This document shows positions 49,055 to 55,766 of a stretch of 64,000 nt of DNA, piece after piece. A program made the translations under genes and the position numbers. The DNA is taken from assembly GCF_900090275.1 (NCBI RefSeq), contig NZ_LT607755.1, positions 6,944,001 to 7,008,000 on the forward strand. Reading direction: 5' to 3'. Numbering within the stretch: the stretch's first letter is position 1; each line of letters begins with the position of its first letter. The DNA is from Micromonospora zamorensis (GTDB lineage Bacteria > Actinomycetota > Actinomycetes > Mycobacteriales > Micromonosporaceae). The notes beneath the pieces were generated by a model that did no database searches, was not told the DNA's origin, and saw nothing but the letters and a program-made list of their open reading frames with translations.

Positions 49055-49669
49055 GTGGATCTGAAGCTGTTTGGCGAGGTTTTCGTGACCCTGCTGGTGA
49101 TCACCGACCCGCCGGGCATGATGCCGATCTTCCTGGCGTTGACCGGCCCGCTGCCCGCCCGCGACCGTAACCGGGCGGCCTGGCAGGCCGTCACGCTGGC
49201 GTTGGGCGTGATCGTGGTCTTCGCGGTGGCGGGGCAGACCCTGCTGGACTACCTGCACGTGGACCTGCCGGCGTTGCAGGCGGCCGGTGGGCTGCTGCTC
49301 GTACTCGTCGCCCTGGAGTTGCTGACCGGCAAGACCGACGGCCCGAGCTCGGAAGCCACCTCCAACATCGCCCTGGTGCCGCTGGGCACCCCGCTGCTGG
49401 CCGGCCCCGGTGCCATCGTGGCCACCATGCTCTTCGTCCAGCAGGCCGACGGATTGGCCGACTTCACCGCGATCGCCGTGGCGATCCTCGCCGTGATGCT
49501 CGCGGTCTGGATCGTCCTCCGCTTCTCCGGCGGCATCGTGAAGATCCTGCGTCCCGGCGGGATCGAGGTGCTGACCAGGATCGCCGGTCTGCTGCTGGCC
49601 GCGATCGCCGTGCAGCTCATCGCCGACGCGGTGTTCGCCTTCGTCACGCAGTACGTCAACATGACCTGA
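49055..49669 (+). CDS. MarC-family (UPF0056) integral membrane protein
   Basis: A 204-aa protein with six helices and the MarC signatures FVTLLVITDPPGMMPIFLAL and VPLGTPLLAGPGAI. MarC proteins were once linked to antibiotic resistance, but that link was not upheld; the function is unknown. It starts at GTG 49055. Confidence 0.9.
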   Translation: MDLKLFGEVFVTLLVITDPPGMMPIFLALTGPLPARDRNRAAWQAVTLALGVIVVFAVAGQTLLDYLHVDLPALQAAGGLLLVLVALELLTGKTDGPSSEATSNIALVPLGTPLLAGPGAIVATMLFVQQADGLADFTAIAVAILAVMLAVWIVLRFSGGIVKILRPGGIEVLTRIAGLLLAAIAVQLIADAVFAFVTQYVNMT

Positions 49670-49713
49670 CCGGCACACCAGCGGTGTCGGGGGTGGGTGG
49701 CAGGATCGCAGGC

Positions 49714-50634
49714 GTGCGACGATCCTCCTCAGCGGGACGGCCGGCGGCCGGTGGCCGGGCTCCCCAACAACGCGCCGGCGGTGCCGAGCAGCTCGGCTTC
49801 GAGGGCATGCCGGAGCGCCTGTTCGTCTGCACACCGAGCAAACTCGGCGCTTTCGCGGACTGCCCACGCCGCTACCGCTACTCCTACGTCGATCGGCCGA
49901 CGCCACCCAAGGGCGCGCCGTGGGCGCACAACTCGCTCGGCGCCAGCGTGCACACCGCCCTGAAGAACTGGTATGCGTTGCCCGCCGACCGGCGTCGCCC
50001 CGAGGCGTTGGCCACCCTGCTCAAGGGCACCTGGGTCCGCGAGGGCTACCGCGACGACGAGCAGGAGCGGGCCGCCTACCGGCGGGCGTTGGGCTGGTTG
50101 GAGGCGTACGTCGAGACGCTGGAGGCCGACTCCGACCCGCTCGGCGTGGAGCGGGTGGTGGCGGTCAAGACCGCCGTGCTGGCGTTCAACGGTCGCGCCG
50201 ACCGGATCGACTCCCGGCCCGGGCCAGAGGGGTCGGAGCTGGTCATCGTCGACTACAAGACCGGTCGCAGCGGGCTGGACACCGACGACGCGCGCGGTTC
50301 GCAGGCGTTGGCGCTCTACGCGTACGCGGCCGAGCGGGTGTTCCGGCGGCCGTGCCGTCGGGTGGAGCTGCACCACCTGCCGACCGGCACGGTCGCCGGC
50401 CACGACCACACCGTCGAGTCGCTGGCCCGGCAGTTGACCCGCGCGGAGGAGACGGCCCGCGACATCATGACCGCCGAACGGGCGGTCGCGGACGGCGCCG
50501 ACGCGGACGAGGCGTTCCCGGTGGCACCCGGCCCGCGCTGCGGCTGGTGTGACTTCCGGCGGCACTGCCCGACCGGCGCGCAGGTGCCCGGCAAGGAACC
50601 ATGGGCGGCCGTGGACCGGCACACCGACAGCTGA
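49714..50634 (+). CDS. PD-(D/E)XK nuclease, RecB-like, with Fe-S cysteines
   Basis: A 306-aa RecB-type nuclease. After a basic N-terminal segment come CPRRYRYSYVDRP (first cluster Cys, near residue 50), the catalytic VIVDYKTGR, RGSQALALYAYAAERVF and C-terminal CGWCDFRRHC, a pattern that supplies four cysteines for a 4Fe-4S cluster as in AddB/Cas4-type proteins. It is a stand-alone DNA nuclease, probably in repair; there are no cas genes nearby. It starts at GTG 49714, with CAGGAT ending 7 nt before it. Confidence 0.9.
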   Translation: MRRSSSAGRPAAGGRAPQQRAGGAEQLGFEGMPERLFVCTPSKLGAFADCPRRYRYSYVDRPTPPKGAPWAHNSLGASVHTALKNWYALPADRRRPEALATLLKGTWVREGYRDDEQERAAYRRALGWLEAYVETLEADSDPLGVERVVAVKTAVLAFNGRADRIDSRPGPEGSELVIVDYKTGRSGLDTDDARGSQALALYAYAAERVFRRPCRRVELHHLPTGTVAGHDHTVESLARQLTRAEETARDIMTAERAVADGADADEAFPVAPGPRCGWCDFRRHCPTGAQVPGKEPWAAVDRHTDS

Positions 50635-50655
50635 ATCCCGGCGGCGGACGCCGGG

Positions 50656-51519
50656 TCAGCCGGCCAACGTGGTGGCAGCGTGACGCGCGGCCCGCTCTTT
50701 GGCGGCCAGAATCAACGGCCCCTCCAGATAGCGACGGGGCACGGCAGCGAACGCGAGCCGCAGGGCGCGCACGGACAGGTCCGCCGACAGGGCGGTGGTG
50801 GGCAGGCCCAGCCCGCCGTACATCCGACGAGCCCACCCCGGCAGCAGTCCGAACGCGGTGCCGGCGATCCCCAGGTACGCCCACCGCGGCGGGCCGAGGT
50901 TGAGCCCCAACCGGGCTGGCAGGCTGAGCTTCCACGGAAACGGCGGGGCGGTCAGGAAGATCGCCGTCTCGGCGGCCTCCCGGGTCATCCGCAGCTCCGG
51001 CCGTACGGCGCTGTAGTACTCCGCGACCTCGGCCGCGGTGCCCGGGACGGTGGCCGGGTCCAGGCCGACCAGAGCGGCGGACCGGCGCTGCTCGGTGTAA
51101 TAGCCGTCCACCTCCTCGTCGGTGAGCGGCAGCCCGGCCCGCCGGGCCGTGCTGAGGAACGACTCGACCTCGGTGACGTGCACCCAGCGCAGCAGGTCCG
51201 GCTCGTCGATCCGGAACTCCTCGCCGGTGAGCGGATCGGTGGCCCGCAGCCGGTCGTGCAGCCGGCGCAGCCGGGCCCCGGCCGTCTCCGCCTCGGCGGT
51301 GGTCCCGTAGACGGTGGTCTCGACGTAGGTGGCGGTGCGGGCCAGACGACCCCAGGCGTCCGCGCGGTAGTTGCTGTTCTGCGCCACCCCGGCCATCGCC
51401 CGGGGATGCAACGCCTGGAGGTAGAGCGAGCGCAGGCCCGCGACGATCAGGATCGGCTCCTCGTGCACCTTCCACGTGACCGAACCCGGACCGAAGAGGC
51501 CGAGGTCATCGGAGTCCAC
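50656..51519 (-). CDS. Oxygenase MpaB-like (DUF2236) protein
   Basis: A 287-aa protein of the DUF2236 / mycophenolic-acid B-like family: FGPGSVTWKVHEEPI, LRSLYLQALHPRAM (His at the proposed haem site) and LRWVHVTEVESFL. Some members such as latex-clearing protein are haem b oxygenases. The substrate is unknown. It starts at GTG 51519, immediately downstream of the tandem repeat. It is convergent with the nuclease gene. Confidence 0.87.
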   Translation of the reverse strand: MDSDDLGLFGPGSVTWKVHEEPILIVAGLRSLYLQALHPRAMAGVAQNSNYRADAWGRLARTATYVETTVYGTTAEAETAGARLRRLHDRLRATDPLTGEEFRIDEPDLLRWVHVTEVESFLSTARRAGLPLTDEEVDGYYTEQRRSAALVGLDPATVPGTAAEVAEYYSAVRPELRMTREAAETAIFLTAPPFPWKLSLPARLGLNLGPPRWAYLGIAGTAFGLLPGWARRMYGGLGLPTTALSADLSVRALRLAFAAVPRRYLEGPLILAAKERAARHAATTLAG

Positions 51520-51570
51520 CGTCCAAGAGTGCCACGGTCACCCCGACCTCGTCGGGCACGTCCCGTCGGT

Positions 51571-51660
51571 GCCGGCGGGTCAGACGTCGGCGGGTCGGAC
51601 GTCGGCGGGTCGGACGTCGGCGGGTCAGACGTCGGGTGGTCAGACGTCGGGTGGTCAGAC
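51571..51660. repeat. 15-bp tandem repeat at the 3' end of fur
   Basis: Six contiguous units of GTCGGCGGGTCRGAC (units at 51571, 51586, 51601, 51616, 51631, 51646) differ by one to three bases; the last two share GTCGGGTGGTCAGAC. The array covers nearly all of the fur/DUF2236 gap and runs 6 bp into fur, including its TGA stop. Confidence 0.92.
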
Positions 51661-52083
51661 CTCGGCGGAGCGACGCGCCCGGCAGCCCGGGCAGAGACCC
51701 CAGAAGGTCACCTCCGCCTCGTCCACCTCGAACCCGTGCGACACGCTCGGCTCCAGACACGGCGCGCTGCCCACCGCGCAGTCGATGTCGGCGATCTCGC
51801 CGCAGCCCCGGCAGACCACGTGGTGGTGGTTGTCGCCGACGCGCGCCTCGTAACGCGCGGGACTGCCGGCCGGCTCGATCCGGCGGGACAACCCGGCCCG
51901 GGACAGGGCACCCAGCACGTCGTAGACCGCCTGGGTGGACACCGAGTCGAGGCGTTCACGGACCCGCCGGGTGATCTCGTCGACCTCCAGGTGACCGCCG
52001 CCGTCGAGCACGTCGAGCACCGCGAGGCGTGGCCGCGTGACACGCAGGCCCTTCGATCGCAGCAGCTCCTCGGCACCGGACAT
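51655..52083 (-). CDS. fur: Fur-family metalloregulator (FurA-like)
   Basis: A 142-aa Fur-family repressor. The N-terminal winged helix (KGLRVTRPRLAVLDVLD, STQAVYDVLGALSRAGL) is followed by the metal site HHHVVCRGCGEIADIDC and C-terminal CPGCR, giving two CxxC pairs for structural Zn. The Gln-Ala-Val-Tyr recognition sequence is like FurA/CatR regulators, which are usually beside katG; no katG is present here. ATG 52083 sits in a 10-bp palindrome (ATTGGCCAAT, 52082-52091). The stop lies in a tandem repeat. Confidence 0.92.
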   Translation of the reverse strand: MSGAEELLRSKGLRVTRPRLAVLDVLDGGGHLEVDEITRRVRERLDSVSTQAVYDVLGALSRAGLSRRIEPAGSPARYEARVGDNHHHVVCRGCGEIADIDCAVGSAPCLEPSVSHGFEVDEAEVTFWGLCPGCRARRSAEV

Positions 52084-52286
52084 TGGCCAATGACAGCACG
52101 CGCGACCAGCATCGACAACCGTCGCCGGGCCCGGGTGGCCACCGACACAGCACGGCAAGATCGTGCTCACGACCCGGGACGGTGAACCCGATGGTCGCGT
52201 CGCACGTGTCTCCGGTCGAGAGCCTCGGGACGATCGGCGGACCGTACGCTGACCAACCCCTGACCGTGATCCACCTGGAGGATTCG

Positions 52287-52769
52287 ATGTTCGAGGAGAT
52301 CCTGGGTCTACCGGCACACGTCCTGGTGGTCCACGCGGTCGTCGTGTTCGTGCCGCTGCTGGCGGTGCTGGCCATCGCGTACGTCGGTCTGCCACGGTGG
52401 CGGCACCGGCTGGACTGGGCCCTGGGTCTCCTTGCCGTGGTCGCACCGGTGACCGCCTTCGTGGCCGTCAAGTCGGGAGAGGTGTTCACCGACGCGCTGG
52501 TCGCCCGGGGTTTCCAGGGGCAGATCCTCGACCAGATCTTCGAGCACTCCCGCTACGGCGACATCCTGTTCCGCATCGTCGTGCCGCTGGGAATCGGGGC
52601 CATCCTGCTGCTGGTCGTCACCAGCGGGCACCCCCGGGTGCCGCAGCTGCCGGCACTGGTCACTCCGGTGCTGGCGGTGGCGGTCGTGGCGCTGTCCATC
52701 GCCGCCCTGGTCTACGTCTACCTGACCGGGCACAGCGGCGCCGAGGCCGTCTGGGGCACCACCCTCTGA
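52287..52769 (+). CDS. DUF2231 membrane protein
   Basis: A 160-aa four-helix protein with the DUF2231 signature LGLPAHVLVVHAVVVFVPL at its N-terminus and internal His residues (His in HVLVVH) that resemble those of haem-binding or cytochrome-like small membrane proteins. Function unknown. GGAG and a good spacing precede ATG 52287. It is divergent from fur and may be part of its regulon (inference). Confidence 0.88.
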   Translation: MFEEILGLPAHVLVVHAVVVFVPLLAVLAIAYVGLPRWRHRLDWALGLLAVVAPVTAFVAVKSGEVFTDALVARGFQGQILDQIFEHSRYGDILFRIVVPLGIGAILLLVVTSGHPRVPQLPALVTPVLAVAVVALSIAALVYVYLTGHSGAEAVWGTTL

Positions 52770-52787
52770 CCTGCTCTGCCCGCCGCT

Positions 52788-53204
52788 CTAGAAGATGACC
52801 CGCGAGCAGAGCAGGCAGAACAGGACCACCAGCACCACAGCGGCCGCCGCGCCGAAACCGTAGGTGACCCGCTGCGAGCGCTGCTCGGCCGCGTCCAGGT
52901 CGGCCATGTCCTGCGGGGGCAGCCGCCGCGGCGGTGCCGGCTGAAGGTGTACGGGTGGACGCCAACCACTCGGCGGCGGCACGCTCGGCGGCGGCCCGGC
53001 GTACCCGCTCTGGGGTGGCCCGGCGTACCCGCTCGGGGGTGGGCCGGTGGGCACGCTCGGGGCTGGATCGGTGGGGCCGCTCGGGGGTGGGTTGGTGGGG
53101 CGGCTCGGCGGTGTGGTGGGGGGATGGTTCGGCACCGCGTCGGCACCGGTGCCGGGCCGTCGCCAGTAGTCGTCCGGGGTGCTGCCACCGCTGGGGGTCG
53201 TCAC
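52788..53204 (-). CDS. Pro-rich protein with C-terminal membrane anchor
   Basis: A 138-aa protein: a Pro/Ser/Gly-rich stretch with repeats (PSGPTDPAPSVPTGPPPSGY) over the first 90 residues, a short helical segment (DLDAAEQRSQR), and a C-terminal helix (GFGAAAAVVLVVLFCLLCSRVIF). No function known. TAGCGT ends 8 nt before GTG 53204. It is convergent with the DUF2231 gene. Confidence 0.65.
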   Translation of the reverse strand: MTTPSGGSTPDDYWRRPGTGADAVPNHPPTTPPSRPTNPPPSGPTDPAPSVPTGPPPSGYAGPPQSGYAGPPPSVPPPSGWRPPVHLQPAPPRRLPPQDMADLDAAEQRSQRVTYGFGAAAAVVLVVLFCLLCSRVIF

Positions 53205-53212
53205 GCCGTCCG

Positions 53213-53218
53213 ACGCTA
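53213..53218 (-). promoter_or_regulatory. -10-like TAGCGT of the Pro-rich membrane protein gene
   Basis: TAGCGT on the minus strand ends 8 nt before GTG 53204. Confidence 0.45.
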
Positions 53219-53321
53219 CCAACGTGGGGAGCGGGCGGGTCGTTTCTCACCGGCGTGCCACCGTCGGCGACAGTGCCCAGGAGCAGAGGGTCAACGACGT
53301 GGGGGAGGCACCCGGTTGCGC

Positions 53322-53327
53322 TAGTCT
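53322..53327 (+). promoter_or_regulatory. -10-like TAGTCT of the 60-aa protein gene
   Basis: TAGTCT ends 8 nt before GTG 53336. Confidence 0.45.
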
Positions 53328-53335
53328 TGCCGCTC

Positions 53336-53518
53336 GTGAGCACCGAGGACCCCGGCAAGCAGGGCGTACGCGACGACGACGACCGCACCGTCGACCTGAG
53401 CGAAGACTTCGTGGTGCTGCCCGAGCAGACCTCCGACGACACCGACCGTGGCTGGGGCGAGCGGTCGGGTGGCAACGATGACTGGCTGCTCGCCGAACGC
53501 CCTCCGCACTGGGAGTGA
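53336..53518 (+). CDS. Small acidic protein, 60 residues
   Basis: A 60-aa very acidic protein (VSTEDPGKQGVRDDDDRT, ending LLAERPPHWE). I recall similar short acidic proteins in actinobacteria (ending with a WE/HW motif) but know no function. The native codon bias, a -10 at leaderless spacing and a convergent downstream gene support it. Confidence 0.65.
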   Translation: MSTEDPGKQGVRDDDDRTVDLSEDFVVLPEQTSDDTDRGWGERSGGNDDWLLAERPPHWE

Positions 53519-53539
53519 CCCCGCTGGTGCGGTGAGCGC

Positions 53540-54202
53540 TCAACCGCGTACGACGATGGCGAATCGAGTGCCCTCGGGGAGCCCGACGGCGCGTTTCGCC
53601 TGGTCGGGGCGGAGCGCCAGGTAGAGCGCCGAGGACCCGTCGGTCGCGTCGGCGCCCAGCACGTCCAGCACCAGCACCGCGGGCGCGAGCAACGTCGCCT
53701 CGGTGCCCGCCCCACCCGGTGTCGCGGCGAGCAGGTCGACCCGGGTCCCAGGGCGGGCCACCGCCAGCGCGGCCGGCTCGGCCAACCGGACCGGCACCCC
53801 GACAGCGCCACTGGGCAGCGGCAGCGGGCTGGTCCTCCCGCTCCCGGTGGTCGTGCCGTCCCGGCCAGTGCTGCCGTCTCCGGCGGTGCCGCTTCCGGTG
53901 GTCGAGCTGTCTCCGGCGGCTGCTCCGGTTGGCGGTGGCCCGGCCGTGTCGCTGTCACCGGTGGACCCTGCCCCACCGGGGTCGGTCGGCCCGCCCTCGT
54001 CGAACCGCCCGGCCGTGCCGTCGGCCCCCGTCGGCGCACGGGATGGCTCGGCCGTCGGCGGGCAACTGGTCGGGGTGTGCAGAATGGCAGCGGCCAGGCC
54101 GAGCAGTACGGCGACCAGACCGGCCCGGAGCAGGGTGCGCCCGCCGGGCAGGGTGAGCCGGCGCAGCGGACGCAATGCCCGCGCGGAATCTGGATCGCCC
54201 AT
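53540..54202 (-). CDS. SAF-domain (RcpC/CpaB-like) membrane protein
   Basis: A 220-aa protein with one N-terminal helix (LLRAGLVAVLLGLAAAIL), a long Gly/Thr/Ser-rich linker (about 50-125) and a C-terminal SAF-type beta-clip domain (AVGVPVRLAEPAALAVARPG, LYLALRPDQAKRAVG). In Flp pilus systems CpaB has this layout; no other pilus genes are near, so it may be a stand-alone relative. The 310 bp between it and fmdB hold the second palindrome copy. Confidence 0.75.
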   Translation of the reverse strand: MGDPDSARALRPLRRLTLPGGRTLLRAGLVAVLLGLAAAILHTPTSCPPTAEPSRAPTGADGTAGRFDEGGPTDPGGAGSTGDSDTAGPPPTGAAAGDSSTTGSGTAGDGSTGRDGTTTGSGRTSPLPLPSGAVGVPVRLAEPAALAVARPGTRVDLLAATPGGAGTEATLLAPAVLVLDVLGADATDGSSALYLALRPDQAKRAVGLPEGTRFAIVVRG

Positions 54203-54361
54203 CGTTGCTGCCGCCTCCCGTCCGAGGACGTCGCAGCGACACCCTCGGCGGCAGGTTAGGCCGTTCCAACAGCAGTTGGTCGGCCCTCGGCCGGCGCCTG
54301 TGGATAACCGGCCGGCCTGTGGACAACGCCCACCGGCCGGCCCGATTTGCTATGGCACGGC

Positions 54362-54440
54362 CTTGATCGACTCGACTTCAAGGAAGTCGGGGTGTCAGGG
54401 CAGCCGGGACAGGCCGGTTTCCGTAAACCCGAGTGGATCA
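54362..54440. repeat. Dispersed ~80-bp palindromic repeat, copy 2
   Basis: Shares CTTGATCGACTCG, GGAAGTCGGGGTGTC and AAACCCGAGTGGATC with the other copies. The arms are more diverged than in copies 1 and 3. It is followed directly by GGCTCAGGCCGGC-type tandem repeats. Confidence 0.78.
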
Positions 54441-54445
54441 CGGGT

Positions 54446-54512
54446 CAGGCCGCCGGCTCAGGCCGGCGGCTCAGGCCGGCGGGGTCAAGCCGCCGGACTC
54501 AGGCCGACGGGG
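54446..54512. repeat. GC-rich minisatellite beside palindrome copy 2
   Basis: Imperfect units close to GGCTCAGGCCGGC repeat about five times between the palindrome and the fmdB stop. Confidence 0.6.
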
Positions 54513-54941
54513 TCAGGACGCGGAGCTGGCCGCCGTGGACTTGCCGCCGCTCGACCCACCCGACGACGAGCCGCCAGAGGACCCACCAGAGGACCCACCG
54601 GACGACGAACCCGAACCCGAAGACGACCCGGAACCCGAGGACGATCCCGAACCGGAAGACGACCCCGACGAGGAGGAACCGGACGACCCCGAGCCCTCGC
54701 CTGAGGACGACTCGGACTTGCCGGGCTTGGTGGCCGTGCCGCCGGCCGTCGTCTCGGAGCCGGACGCCCGCGAGTCGGTGCGGTAGAAGCCCGAGCCCTT
54801 GAAGACGATGCCGACCGAGTTGAAGACCTTGCGCAGCCGCCCCTGACACGCCGGGCACTCGGTCAGCGGCTCGTCAGAGAAGGACTGCACCGCCTCGAGC
54901 TGCTCACCGCACGTGGTGCAGGCGTACTGGTACGTGGGCAC
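54513..54941 (-). CDS. FmdB-type zinc-ribbon protein, Ruc-like redox-regulated chaperone
   Basis: A 142-aa protein: an N-terminal zinc ribbon with two CxxC pairs (YACTTCGEQ; TECPACQG), the conserved VGIVFKGSGFYRTDSR, and a C-terminal tail of Ser/Gly repeats (SGSSSGSGSSSG). It is the counterpart of M. tuberculosis Rv0991c (Ruc), a heat-shock redox-regulated chaperone with a disordered tail. A CIRCE element lies 29 bp before its GTG, and GGAGGAG lies 3 nt before. It is downstream of the 5-FCL gene, 62 bp apart. Confidence 0.9.
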   Translation of the reverse strand: MPTYQYACTTCGEQLEAVQSFSDEPLTECPACQGRLRKVFNSVGIVFKGSGFYRTDSRASGSETTAGGTATKPGKSESSSGEGSGSSGSSSSGSSSGSGSSSGSGSSSGSGSSSGGSSGGSSGGSSSGGSSGGKSTAASSAS

Positions 54942-54969
54942 GTTCTCCTCCGGATCTGGGCTCAGCCAG

Positions 54970-54996
54970 TTGGCACTCGACCTATTCGAGTGCCAA
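54970..54996. promoter_or_regulatory. CIRCE element (HrcA operator)
   Basis: TTGGCACTC-N9-GAGTGCCAA is a perfect inverted repeat equal to the CIRCE consensus with the G/C-variant arms used in actinobacteria. It sits upstream of the FmdB/Ruc-like gene and predicts HrcA-dependent heat-shock control. Confidence 0.93.
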
Positions 54997-55003
54997 TGGT
55001 GCG

Positions 55004-55681
55004 TCATCCGGCCCGGGTTCGTCCAGCGGACGTGTGGGGCGCGACACCATGCGCCGCACCCGGGCCGCCGTCAAGCGTACGCACTCCGTCGGCGGGTGTG
55101 ACGACCGCGCGGACAAGCCGGTCGTGTGCCTCCGCCGGCAGCGCCTCGACCAGTTCCCCGTCGTGCAGAGGCACCACGGTCAGCGTCGACTCGGGCACCC
55201 GGGCGAGCGCGCGGTCGTACGAGCCGCCGCCGCGTCCGAGTCGCCGGCCGTGGTGGTCCACGGCGAGAGCCGGTACGACCACCAGCTCCGCGTCCGCCAC
55301 GGCGGTCACCCCGAGGCGGGCGCCGGTCGGCTCCCGCATACCCCGACCGGCGGCGATCAGGTCCTCGGGCCCGGTATATGCCGCCCAGTCCAGATCGAGG
55401 TCGTCGAGGAGCACGGGCAGCAGCAGTTGGGCGTCGGTGGGCAACGCCGCCCGCAGTGCGTCCGGCAGGTCTGCGCCGCCCGGTTCGGAGCCGACCGGCA
55501 CGTACGCCGTCATCCTGCGCGGGCGCAGTCTGCGTACCAGGGCGACCAGCTCGGCCTGCACGCGCCCGGCGGCGGCGGCCCGGGCGGGGCCGGGCAGCGA
55601 GCGGCGGCGGGCGAGCAGGTCGGCGCGGGCTTCCCGCTTCGCGGTACGGGTCACTTCCGCTTCATAAGAAAATTCCGGCAC
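55004..55681 (-). CDS. 5-formyltetrahydrofolate cyclo-ligase
   Basis: A 225-aa ATP-dependent enzyme converting 5-formyl-THF to 5,10-methenyl-THF. Signatures: KREARADLLARRRSL at the N-terminus, YVPVGSEPG, and the ATP/Mg loop GRRLGRGGGSYDRALAR. GTG 55681 is preferred because AGGAG stands 6 nt before it; GTG 55711 and GTG 55654 are alternatives. The first codons are AT-rich. It corresponds to Rv0992c, and fmdB follows with its own CIRCE-controlled promoter. Confidence 0.9.
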   Translation of the reverse strand: MPEFSYEAEVTRTAKREARADLLARRRSLPGPARAAAAGRVQAELVALVRRLRPRRMTAYVPVGSEPGGADLPDALRAALPTDAQLLLPVLLDDLDLDWAAYTGPEDLIAAGRGMREPTGARLGVTAVADAELVVVPALAVDHHGRRLGRGGGSYDRALARVPESTLTVVPLHDGELVEALPAEAHDRLVRAVVTPADGVRTLDGGPGAAHGVAPHTSAGRTRAG

Positions 55682-55766
55682 GCAACACTCCTGACGCAAC
55701 GCCTCTCCCACGGTTGCACTGTGTCAGCATCGCAAGCAACGGAGGCGGAACTTCCGGGGGGACCGA

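Noticed and set aside
51571..51660. CRISPR array
   Set aside because: The 15-bp units are contiguous, without spacers, and there are no cas genes; the nearby RecB-like nuclease is a stand-alone repair-type protein, not Cas4 in context.
54433..54786. A plus-strand frame encoding Pro/Asp/Glu repeats
   Set aside because: It is the antisense of the Ser/Gly-repeat tail of the FmdB/Ruc-like gene.
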